A stretch of DNA of 64,000 nucleotides from Neodiprion pinetum (lineage: Eukaryota > Arthropoda > Insecta > Hymenoptera > Diprionidae), in NCBI RefSeq assembly GCF_021155775.2, contig NC_060237.1, forward strand, positions 10,813,832 to 10,877,831, written 5' to 3'. The first letter of the stretch is position 1. Each line of letters opens with the position of its first letter. Under the pieces are notes generated by a model. The model was not told the origin of the DNA. It ran no database searches and saw only the letters and a list, made by a program, of their open reading frames with translations. Both the position numbers and the translations under genes were made by a program. Below, piece by piece: positions 11,809 through 21,309 of this stretch.

Positions 11809-14409
11809 TTACTTTTTCTTACGCGCGGCCTTCTGGGCTTCGATGATTTGAGGGGGTTCGCGGATTGAGAGTTGTCGGGCGCGTCTAGAATCTACGATCT
11901 CGGGTAATAAACAAAAGTGAAAGAAATCTGCTAATTTATTCTCCATTTTTTCGGTCCAGAATTTATCGTCACGTTTTATTTTATCAAAAATCAATCCCTT
12001 TGGCGTCCAAACTATAAAATAGCACCACTTCCTATTTGTAATGTGTAGAAGACCTTGGACCTGATACATGTAATTATGAGAAAGATCTAACTTTGGTTTT
12101 CCATAGATTATTTTCATGAATTTAATTTTCTTTGACTCTATGCCCTCCATTGGAGTCAACTCTTTTGCCGATGCTGGACACTTGACTTCTACGACCGCGT
12201 CTTTACCTATAAGCCCATCCGGCGATGCCGCAAGGAAGGGTAACGCCTTGTCCACCACTAGACCACTGCTATCAACAGTAACAGAATGTTCGGCAGCGAA
12301 CTGACCTATTGCTATGGGCTCTTTTTCTGTGCCCCACCTTGTATTTGAATTTCCATGGAAATCGCCGTAGCGGATGCGTTCTACTAATTTAGCACAAGAT
12401 GTTCGTGGCCTTCGCTTACAAATTTCACCGAAAATTGAGGCAGTCAAACGCTTTCTTCTCTGTTCGTACCATGCGATTGACGAACTCTGCCCCATTGTTT
12501 GTCGCTCGATTTCCAATAGGTCCTCCGAATACAAGCTCTGCACGAATGTCCTTTGAGCAGACGCCAATTCATCCACCGACATGTCTGATTGCCGTGGACA
12601 AGCAGCATCTGGGCCATAGTCGGCGTCAGCGATCTGGGTCACGAAAGTTTTTTTGCTACCCTTAAAACCCTTTTTTCTAATTTTTATTGACCCCGTCTTA
12701 TTTTCGCAATATTTTTTCGTGAATTTACCCACCCTTCCTGTCAATTTTTCCTGCACTAATACATGAAATTGTCCACCGGCATTCATTCTCATTACGGCAG
12801 AATCGCACCGAGCTCCATATGAATCGCGCAGGGCAAAGTTGACTCTTTTGCCACCTATAGCCTTGGCAACGTGTGAGTTGTATAACTCAGCTACGTTGTT
12901 ATCCACGTCCCATATGAGGCTCGATGCATGCTCAATGAGTCGATACATTGCCGATTGAATCTCTTGGAAGACACCAGTCAATTTCATATCCTCGACCAGG
13001 TTAACTTCCCCTGGTTTGGGGTTACCGTCACAGAAGTAACCTCTCTCCGCACATGATCCATGTTCCCCGAAAACATGGTTCGGACTGTTTTTAATATCTT
13101 TGCGCAAATCCTCGACTCGAACGTAAAGTGGCTGATCAACTTGCCCTTTCCTGTAGCGAATTGCGGAAGTTACGGCATATCGTAGTCGCCTCAAGTTTTT
13201 GCGCAAATTATTACGTAGGATCACAGTACCAACCTTACGGTTGGTACAGAGATCCCGAAGTCGAGTTCCATAGACGCGGAGAACATGGTTGCGGCATTCA
13301 ATTTTTTTGACAAGTGCTTCCGGTCCATACGGAAGCGCATCGATAAGTTTTCGGTGAACACTACTATCCCCATCCCCAATTAATTTATCGTATTTAATAC
13401 CGTGCATTTCTACGCTACACTTAAAACCCTCGACGATAATGTCTGACTCCATCGCGGTACTAGAACCCGTCCAATTTTTCACACATTTATGTTCGCCTAC
13501 AGATGCCTCGGTATCACCCCGCTTCCTATCACACGTTGAACAATATTTATTTCTTACCCCAATGAATAAAACTTTTCTGGTTTTGAATCCCACTATTACT
13601 GCTACACCTGATAGAGAGTCATATTTTGTCCTATACGATCTTTTTGCCCAAGACCCATCGGCGACAACCGCTATGCAAGGGTACCCGTCCTCGTCAACGT
13701 CACCCGCCTCACGGGCCAACCTAGCTTCTTCCCTACCTGCCTCCAGCATTTGCTCCCGTGAAATGTCGTGATACGTATCGCTAACTATCCTATGAAATTT
13801 TTTCCAAGTCTCTTTAGCCATACATGGCATATCTACCGATGCACTAATCTCTGCGAGTTGAGAAAAACCACCACCTGTGGACACTACACCGGATACTATA
13901 GCTGCATTGACGCTTGAGGAACCTGAACTAGAATTCTCTGACGTTATTGATTTGACTAAATTACACATACTACATTTGAAGGTGATGGTGGTAATGAATC
14001 CTGTCCGGCTTTCGGATATTGGACACATGTCTGCAAAAGTACAATCAAAAGGGGAGTGACGACCAATTTTTGTAATGCTATCTAAAAAATGCCTAATGTC
14101 TACTATTCTTCTCCCAGTCAACTCCAATGGGGGACTTGGTTCGGCCTTGGCATTACCGACTACAAGCAAATTTGAATTCATGTCTTCGACAACATTACTT
14201 TCGGTCGCAGGCTGGATACTCACGAAATCCTCCGCGGTGTTGCACTCAGTCGTCTCGTCGTCGTTTCTCGCGTACTGTATCGGAGATTCAGGCATTGTCT
14301 CCGAGCAAAACAAATCGGTATCCTGAAATTCGTCGGCAAGTACGACCTCATTAAACGGAGCAACATCTTCTGTTACCTCTTCCGCTGAAGTCATTACTTC
14401 GCGAACCAT
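11809..14409 (-). CDS. Mutator-like transposase fused to a YqaJ exonuclease domain
   Basis: This intact single-exon frame of 866 codons is probably the protein of a DNA transposon. The open frame extends upstream to 14571, but it opens there with TTG. The first in-frame ATG is at 14409, in a good context (A at -3, G at +4), and is used here as the start. Residues below count from that ATG. A CxxC pair lies at 146/149 and another at 290/293. The transposase-like part shows ADGSW (D251), IGDGDSS (D346, D348) and WDVDNNVAELYNSHVAK (E508 is a candidate third acidic residue). This is the conserved layout of arthropod Mutator-like proteins. From about residue 647 a YqaJ-type nuclease domain follows, with WYEQRRKRLTAS, SPDG (D731), VEVKCP (E741, K743) and YMYQVQG (Y780, Q783), the expected D-ExK-QxxxY set. 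The tail is lysine-rich. By family knowledge the transposase part cuts and joins DNA, and YqaJ domains are phage lambda-exonuclease-like 5'-3' exonucleases. How the two cooperate is not known from the sequence. No stops or frameshifts were seen. Confidence 0.87.
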   Translation of the reverse strand: MVREVMTSAEEVTEDVAPFNEVVLADEFQDTDLFCSETMPESPIQYARNDDETTECNTAEDFVSIQPATESNVVEDMNSNLLVVGNAKAEPSPPLELTGRRIVDIRHFLDSITKIGRHSPFDCTFADMCPISESRTGFITTITFKCSMCNLVKSITSENSSSGSSSVNAAIVSGVVSTGGGFSQLAEISASVDMPCMAKETWKKFHRIVSDTYHDISREQMLEAGREEARLAREAGDVDEDGYPCIAVVADGSWAKRSYRTKYDSLSGVAVIVGFKTRKVLFIGVRNKYCSTCDRKRGDTEASVGEHKCVKNWTGSSTAMESDIIVEGFKCSVEMHGIKYDKLIGDGDSSVHRKLIDALPYGPEALVKKIECRNHVLRVYGTRLRDLCTNRKVGTVILRNNLRKNLRRLRYAVTSAIRYRKGQVDQPLYVRVEDLRKDIKNSPNHVFGEHGSCAERGYFCDGNPKPGEVNLVEDMKLTGVFQEIQSAMYRLIEHASSLIWDVDNNVAELYNSHVAKAIGGKRVNFALRDSYGARCDSAVMRMNAGGQFHVLVQEKLTGRVGKFTKKYCENKTGSIKIRKKGFKGSKKTFVTQIADADYGPDAACPRQSDMSVDELASAQRTFVQSLYSEDLLEIERQTMGQSSSIAWYEQRRKRLTASIFGEICKRRPRTSCAKLVERIRYGDFHGNSNTRWGTEKEPIAIGQFAAEHSVTVDSSGLVVDKALPFLAASPDGLIGKDAVVEVKCPASAKELTPMEGIESKKIKFMKIIYGKPKLDLSHNYMYQVQGLLHITNRKWCYFIVWTPKGLIFDKIKRDDKFWTEKMENKLADFFHFCLLPEIVDSRRARQLSIREPPQIIEAQKAARKKK

Positions 14410-15291
14410 TTCTCCGTCGTTTTGTTGGCTCGCAGCAATTCTACACGTAAAAAAATTTGGCAATGCATGGACGCGAGAAAAAAATTTTAGCAATAAATTA
14501 TAATGACCACAAATATAATCAGTAACCAAAATGACCAGGTCCCAGGAGACGGTGGATCGAAGAATGCCCAAATTTGCCGCGCAACGATAATTAGGGAATA
14601 GCAGATCAGGAATACTTTCACAGTATCACTGTTATATAATATATATATAGTAAATCTTATCGTCTTGTCATTTTTTTTTTTTTTTCATTTAGTGGCACTT
14701 GTCGGGTCTTTTTAAAACAAGCACAAGAAAATACAAGTCGAGCCATATCAATGTTGTAATGGCAATATCGAAATGGGCCCGCCAAGTATCACGCACTGCA
14801 ATTTTTTTTTTCTTCTCAATTTCAATTTTGGTTTCAATTTTTTTTTTTTGTCATCATCAGTTATAGTATATCAAAATCATCATTGGTGTCTAAATAAATT
14901 ATACTTGGCAGTAGTATCTGATTTGATAACAGTTTTGTGGGGTGGCTGTTTTGTAGGTAATGTATGCATGTATAATTACCCCAGAAGTACGTCAAGTTTA
15001 TTTCTAAAAACAAAACGCGCGTATTTTAGTGGCCTAATACGTACGCGCCGTATTTACTTTGTATGGAAAATTCTGCCAGATACATTGTAATTTTACATCT
15101 CTAGATACCAGGTTCGATTCCTGGCTCTGTCGTTAATTTTTCGAAATCACCAGTTTTTCAAATTCATATCTCCCAACAATGAATTTTCTCGTAACTAATG
15201 ATACTGCACATCCGCATATCATTTATTTAACCGCTTTGACCGTCTTGCGTGTGCTTCCCATCGGAAGCGTAAGATTCCAACATGTAAACAT
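14410..15291. other. 5' flank of the MULE-YqaJ gene
   Basis: On the minus strand a pyrimidine tract followed by ACGTGTAG ends at about 14441. It looks like a 3' splice site just upstream of the chosen ATG, so a 5' non-coding or short coding exon may exist. Beyond it are a TA run (14637-14650), a long poly-T (14670-14687), further T-runs, and a tRNA T-arm-like hairpin at 15108-15124. No other gene was seen. Confidence 0.5.
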
Positions 15292-15875
15292 TAGACGGGG
15301 CCAAAAAAATTGACTATTTTTTTTTTTGAAAAATATATTGAGAATATCATTCAGTATGGCAAAAAAAAAATTTCATGAAATTTTAAGCCCTTAATATTAA
15401 CTTTAAGAGGTCTATCATCGCTATTTTTGATTTTTAGTAATAATTTGATGTTTTACGTCAGAACTGTCGAAATATTGAAGTGAAAAAATGTATGTTCACT
15501 TATCCCTTTATAAAATTAAATTCCCTACAAAAAAGGTCTGATTATAGATTTTTGTCAGACAAGCCGTTTCCGAGTAATTAAGCTTAATAAATTGATATAA
15601 TTTCTCGATTTGACTTTTTTAATTTGGAATTTCGTGACTAACGAATCAATGAATGTATAAAAAAGATCATGACAGATTCTTAAAGGAAATTGATTGTTCT
15701 ACAAAAAAGATCTCTTAATATTTTTGCCTCAATTTAATTTTTCAAAAGTTATTCTCAATTAAAGTTAATATTAAGGGCTTAAAATTTCATGAAATTTTTT
15801 TTTTGCCATACTGAATGATATTCTCAATATATTTTTCAAAAAAAAAAAAATAGTTAATTTTTTTGGCCCAGTCTA
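15292..15875. mobile_element. Young TA-flanked foldback element with near-identical arms
   Basis: This 584-bp element has inverted arms at 15292-15413 and about 15755-15875. The ends are TAGACGGGGCCAAAAAAATT and, on the complementary strand, TAGACTGGGCCAAAAAAATT. The two arms differ at only a few positions plus poly-T length. TA is present at both edges, as expected for Tc1/mariner-type insertion. The central 340 bp is AT-rich and non-coding. The high arm identity suggests a recent insertion or strong arm homogenisation. The end sequence resembles that of the element at 35715-36141. Confidence 0.85.
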
Positions 15876-16632
15876 GTAAACATTCATCTTCATACATTCT
15901 TAGATCGGGTGCTCAAGAAACGAAAACTTTCTATTTATTGTAATTTTACCTTGGATACTTGCGTAGTCAGAATAAGTGATCAGAATATTCCTTATGATCG
16001 ACAAAGTGTAAACACTAATGCAAATAGCCGAATAGTGATTTCGATCATTTAACCTGAACACGTAACAAATTGATGACACATTTTAGCGACTAATGCAAAC
16101 CGGGCTAGTACCACACGTCACAACGCATTCTAGTTTATGTTTTCATACGTATAAAAAAACTTGAGAATGAATTTGTACTGCTATTATGAACAGCAATATC
16201 GGCTCTTGAAAGTACTTTCTTAGATCAAAGCCCTGCGATTGTTCGTACTCATGTGATTGAATCTCGAAGTCAGAGAGGGTGCGACATCAATCATATAAAT
16301 AATTCAATTTACCTCATTTTTTCCCGAAATTTAGCCAAACTCTTTATGCCGGGTACTTTCTTCTTCTTCACAGACAGATTCCTTCTCTTCTTAGCCATCG
16401 CGGGAATAAATACTGACTCGAAATAATAAAAAACACGGTAGAAAAACACAAGCAAAAATAAAAGCGCGGAACACTATCCACGTGCCGAGCGATGAGGATT
16501 CGAACGAGGGGAATTGTAGTGGGGGGGTTTGAGTCTACTCTCTTCGCCTGTAATTCGCATGGTCGCCGGCCAACGCGGTCGTGGCGCTAGCAGCCGCCCG
16601 CCTTTGGCGCGAAAAATTTGCTGTTTTATGCT
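15876..16632. other. Non-coding stretch, no gene recognised
   Basis: No open frame of interest was seen. A GC-richer segment lies at about 16440-16620. It includes an internal box-B-like motif on the minus strand (GTTCGAATCC near 16500), but no tRNA cloverleaf can be built around it. Confidence 0.5.
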
Positions 16633-16638
16633 TCGTGA

Positions 16639-16921
16639 TTTTCCTTCTCATTTCTTCATTTTTGAAGATAATTAGGTTCTTAGGGAGTCATTTTGAAGAT
16701 AAAGAATGGATCTGTGTCGCCGTTTTCGCCGAATTTCGAAAAAAAATTCACTGTCCGCTGTGTCTCACTTCAAAGATAACGTACTTTCAAGTACGTTTTT
16801 CGCAAATCTGAGAGCGAAATCGAAAATTCGGCAAAAACGGCGACACAGATCTATTCTTTATCTTCAAAATGACCCCCTAAGAACCTAATTATCTTCAAAA
16901 ATGAGGAAATGAGAAGGAAAA
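16639..16921. mobile_element. Near-perfect hairpin MITE with 6-bp target duplication
   Basis: This 283-bp element starts TTTTCCTTCTCATTTC and ends with its complement. Arms of about 100 bp (16639-16742 and 16818-16921) pair with few mismatches, including GCCGTTTTCGCCGAATTTCG against CGAAAATTCGGCAAAAACGG. The hexamer TCGTGA flanks both sides (16633-16638 and 16922-16927) as a direct target-site duplication. The spacer of about 75 bp contains a small secondary hairpin around AACGTACTTTCAAGTACGTT (16780-16799). No protein is encoded. The 6-bp duplication separates it from the TA-flanked elements in the window. Confidence 0.88.
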
Positions 16922-16927
16922 TCGTGA

Positions 16928-18600
16928 GTCTCTGTTCGCGCGCGCTCGTCGAGGCATAGGCAACGCCCTTAACTCAAGTGGTTCAAGTCCAGTTACTCGA
17001 GACATCGCGATCAGCGGACAAAACGGAGATGTGCGTACAAAAATAAGGAGTCGGAGGCAGGATTGTAGACAATGCGTTACTTTTTTTTTAACGCATTACC
17101 GTTTTTATCACCCATTAATTCTGAATTTGTAGTGCAAGACATATCAATTCGCGATTAAATCCTAATTTTTAATGAAAAACAATTTCCGACAATCGTTAAA
17201 TTTTTAATTTAATGCGAAATCATTTCCTTTAACCATTAAATTTCAATTCTTAATGAAAATTAGTTCCATTACAGAATAAAAAATAACGGTTGACGCGTTA
17301 CTTTTCCGTTAAAAATTTTACAACCGTGACCGGAAGTTATGTCGGCAGGTGCCTTGATCTATCGTGAAAACTAAATGTGAAACAACGAAGTGTGTCGAGT
17401 ATTGAAACCTTTTGACGAAAACTTGTTCAACGTCGAATTTTATTCAAATATTGCATAATAGGAGATATTACAAGTAAAATTAAAAATACGAAACCTTACA
17501 AAGATGGCTGTGAAATGTGGCACAGTGAGCACCAATGGTGCATCTACCCTATGATTCAATACGTAATTACGTATTACGCGTCGGAAATAGTAACCCAATA
17601 TGTATCAAAGTACCGACCTGTCACATTAGAAGATTAATTACGTAACATACTCGGAAATCGAGACAGGGGAAAGGAGATGAAAGCGCAGGGATCCGACATG
17701 TAACGCGCTATAATTTTGCCGCTCCGGAGTAATAATATCCTTTCATTTTTAATTTTTTTTTCACATTTTCATACGCGCGGTTTACGTGCACGCAATCTTC
17801 TTTTGTGAAATATTGCTTTGACCGGCATGCGGGGCTTAAAGGTGGGTGTAGGGATATTATTCGACAATTTGCGATATGCTACCTGGAGTGAAAGTGTGTG
17901 TGAAATGTGAAATTGTAATAGAAAAATTCGATCTTAAGGTGCGCGGAGTGAAGTTGCGAAAAAAAATACACAGGCCAATGTTTATGCTGCGAAATCAGTG
18001 TGTTTGGATTATCCTGCTCTGCGCTCAAATCGTTTGCGAATTTAGCGCTAACGTGTAACGAAAATTTACAAGGGAAATAATATTAAAGTTCGCGACGAAT
18101 GTAACCGAAATTGCAAAGCCAGAGAGTTTGCTGGGAAGAATTTAACAAAAATCTATTGCATCAAATCTTTGAATCACATAGATATTAGGAAATATCAAAC
18201 TTTTATGAGAACTATAACTTATACCGATTCACGATTCGCGAAAATTTGCAGTGATCTAATTAGTAAAGAGTTTTTTGAAATCATTCGAGTTCAAATATAA
18301 AATAAATTCAGAATGCTGTACAATATTCGATGAAATTATTTCCTTTTGCACAATTTCAAATATTCACTAGTCACTGATCGCATCCTATTACGTAATTTCA
18401 ACTTGCGCCTTTTTAAAAGCGACAATTTTTAAGAGCGAAATAGTATATTGCGTAACAAGGAGGCAAACTCGGTCTTTTCGAGCCGAGCGTAAGTTTGCAG
18501 TATGAGTCGTAGGTGAGCCGAAGACGAATATTTATACAACAAGAGTATGTTTTGCGTTTTTCACGAAGCACGAAATTGAGGTTAGGCTCGCGCAAGGTCA
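16928..18600. other. Non-coding stretch with a weak inverted repeat
   Basis: Between about 17078 and 17315 the outer sequences (AACGCATTACCGTT and the complement of AACGGTTGACGCGTT) are partly inverted, around several ATTAAAT-type words. This may be a decayed MITE, but its limits cannot be set. The remainder is AT-rich with no gene recognised. Confidence 0.4.
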
Positions 18601-18760
18601 GATTTGTCCGCGACAGCGCATGCGCGCGGTACAGAAAAGACCTAGAGCCTAAAAGTGGTATTTTCCGTACTCCGCGCATGCGCATTCACAGACTCACTCG
18701 ACCGTCACAGAAACGAGTACTTTGTGTATAAAAACACTCGTGGACAGAAATGTAAAACGC
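18601..18760 (+). promoter_or_regulatory. Possible promoter: paired NRF-1-like palindromes and TATA box
   Basis: Two exact GCGCATGCGC palindromes lie at 18616-18625 and 18674-18683. They sit in partly inverted surroundings (GCGCATGCGCGCGGTAC against the complement of GTACTCCGCGCATGCGC). TATAAAA follows at 18727-18733. The GCGCATGCGC core is the binding site of NRF-1 (Ewg in flies), a factor of many housekeeping promoters. Whether transcription starts here is inference, because no clear coding exon was identified downstream. The same palindrome also occurs inside a MITE at 53158-53381, so a transposon origin is an alternative. Confidence 0.35.
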
Positions 18761-21133
18761 GTAAAACACACTCGCGTCGTGTAAAATATTTCGAACGCAT
18801 CCCCGCATCTGCTTGTTTTTGTTTTCATTACACAGGAGACTATCGGCAGTTGGCAATAGAGCCTGAATGCGTGCAATAGCGATTCAGAGATCGTAAGGCC
18901 GAGAGACCGCGTTCACGGCGATTCCGGTTCGCCATTGATCCTGCGGGTTCGACCTGCAGCGGCATGGCATTGTTGCTCTTGTCTCCTTCCCCGTGGAACA
19001 GCGCAGCTCGCGTTCACGGTGACGATGAAAAATAATGGGATCAAATTAAACTCTGCCGTATCGTTTTCTATGGTCGATTTAGCGAGCGTACACACGCGCA
19101 CACACGTACCAGCCGGCTAGGCCGTCAGGGGCATCTATTTTGCACGAGTCATAAGGTCCTGTACGGGTTCGAAAGGTGAGGTAGGTGTAACTTCCCTTCG
19201 CCTCCAGCTACGTTGGGTTACTGCACTTTAGGGACATGTTATCTCGCCGCACTAGCGGCGAAAGTCCGCTCGTTTTAAATGGGAATTTCCTCGAGTTTTC
19301 GAGCGAACGCGTACAAAAACAAGAATAAAACGAACGAGAGAAGAAGAAGGAGAAGGAGAAGAAGAAAAACACCCCTAGATCGGGAAAACTTGTTCTATGT
19401 CTAGGCGATGTTCAACTGCGATATTTTACGTATCGGTATTATATACATATATGTATAGCTTATTTCCTCTGGGCCAATAAGTCGTCTCTAGTTTTGCGGA
19501 ATTGTCCTGCAGTTGCATCTGCAGACGTCGTTTTACGTCGACGTCCGCGGTGACGGTTGCGTTTGAAATTCAGCGATGTCGACGACTCTGAACATTCGTA
19601 TCTTGGAAGAAAATTTGAATCTCATCTTCCTTAAAATCTACCTTCTGCATATAATGGAAAGGAACTGGGAATACAGCCGCAGAGAAGAATCGGAGAACGG
19701 GAAACATGACTGACGGAAGACGTTGGAGAAGACGTCGCGGTTCTTCAGTTTTACGGCCGGTATCTGTATAATAACGAGGAAAACTTTTCGATCTCCGACT
19801 CGTGCAGATTTAATGGATTTTCTCATCACGTACCGCCCGAATAACATTGATGAATTTTTTTCTTTGTTTCGCCACTTGTTACACCGGCTTATTTCCTTGA
19901 TGCACCCCAAATGACCGGGTACAGTTACAGCCTTAATTGAATGGGGCAATAAAATTTGTGCTACCGGTACGTCGCTAATGGAAAGTGAGCCTTGACTCAC
20001 TTCTCGAGGTTCCAGTTCGCCGCTAGACGCTGCCACGTTTAAGGTTTTGTCGTTTCTAGCGGAAAAAGATGCTTTCATAAAGAATTGTTTTCTTTTTGCA
20101 CACTCCGATATATACCCGAACCCAATCTCTACCCTTCGTATTTTTATTTCCCTCTTACATAGCCTGGAAAGTCGGCTCTCTCTCTCTCTCTCTCTCTCGC
20201 TTTCAGTTCTCTATCTCCATTTCTCCATATATAATATACCTACTTTTATTCGCCCCATTTTATTTTTCCTACACGGCCCGATTATTTTCATCCTGTAGTT
20301 GCAGCCTTACGTACTCGCGATTCAAATTTCGATTCGGTATTCGATTTGCATTATTATACCTACAACCGAATATTCTACGTTGAGGTTTTGCATTTCACCG
20401 TGTATGTATACCGTGCCTTGGAGTTGGTACCAGCATGCATAACGCGCCGATAATTCATCGCCGGATGAATATTCCCGATGCGGAACAACTGATAACGACG
20501 AGCAGCGAAAATCCATTCTCGTCGAAACATGATGTGCACGTTTCTGAAATAACGAGAGAAAAAAAAAATATGAAAAAATTAAACAACGAAACTGCAAACG
20601 GCTTTACACTATCCCACGTATCCTAGTCGCAATTCCCTGACACTGCGAGCGTTATTTCAAAATTGGAAATCCTTCACTGATTTGTTTAATCCGATTGCAG
20701 TGTACCTACTGCAGGGCTGAATCGATAGTCGGTCCATTTTCGCATTTGGGGGTGGGAGTAAAACTGTACAAAGATTTTTAAATAAGCAATAAAATGTGTA
20801 GAATTTAAAAATGTCGAAAGCCGAAGTATGGAGAAGTAAAAGGTTAAAAAGGTCAGAACATAGACTGTCAAACTGTAGAATCGACGGAATTCCTCTCGAT
20901 AATATAGAATCGTGTACAGATTTTCGATTTCGCTGTTCCATGCTTTGTCTTTCTGTATTTCGACTTACTATGCTTTCAATTTTTCGGTACCGTTTGAACT
21001 TTACAGATTTTAAAATAATACGAATTACGTTTTCTATGAAAATTCGACACTCTGGTCTTTCCATCAATCAGCAATTCTAGTTTTTCATCCCTACCCGCAT
21101 TTGGCAAACAGGTTTGACAATTTTTCGTGGCAG
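18761..21133. other. Non-coding stretch with simple repeats
   Basis: A GC-richer patch lies at about 18880-19150. It is followed by a purine-rich GAA/GGA microsatellite (about 19336-19369) and a CT microsatellite (20176-20198). Short overlapping frames occur on both strands, and none is recognisable. A pyrimidine-rich sequence ending TGGCAG at 21133 could be a splice acceptor for the candidate exon that follows. Confidence 0.5.
20176..20198. repeat. CT microsatellite
   Basis: This is an uninterrupted CT dinucleotide run of about 23 bp, inside AT-rich non-coding sequence. Confidence 0.9.
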
Positions 21134-21309
21134 GCGATGATTTCCGAGGAGGATCGGAGTTGAGGCGAACGGATCGCGTCGATTCGCCGTACCTACTATT
21201 CTACTCGATAATTCAGCCGCGTGACGCCGACGTCGAGGTCGAGGGCGTCCCGATGCTAAGCTGGGTCCTCGTCATGCGAGTAATTCCGACCGAAAGGATC
21301 GTTGGGCAG
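21134..21309 (+). CDS. Candidate internal coding exon of an unrecognised gene
   Basis: This 176-base open stretch is clearly GC-richer than its surroundings. It lies between a possible acceptor (TTTTTCGTGGCAG) and a possible donor (GGGCAG then GTATTTTG). Read with the splice-consistent frame (two bases completing a codon, then whole codons to the end), it gives 58 codons with mostly G or C in the third position, including SPYLLFYSIIQPRDAD and MLSWVLVMRVIPTERIVG. No family is recognised. A second GC-rich open frame in the next reading frame continues from 21302 to 21517, so this could also be a frameshifted remnant of one longer coding sequence. No start codon or partner exons were found. Confidence 0.3.

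Noticed and set aside
12399..13771. Several plus-strand frames opposite the transposase gene
   Set aside because: They are antisense shadows of the long, well-supported minus-strand coding sequence.
11809..14409. The MULE-YqaJ protein as the mobiliser of the nearby MITEs
   Set aside because: Most MITEs here leave TA duplications and share no end sequence with the gene's flanks, whereas Mutator-type transposases usually leave 8-9 bp duplications.
10198..16972. Shared 16-mer TTAAGGGCGTTGCCTA (10198-10213, and inverted at 16957-16972)
   Set aside because: About one exact 16-bp match is expected by chance between all positions of a 64-kb window, and the similarity does not extend further.
16957..17010. 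Box-B-like GGTTCAAGTCC, suggesting a tRNA
   Set aside because: The T-stem has a mismatch and no box A, anticodon arm or acceptor pairing could be found.
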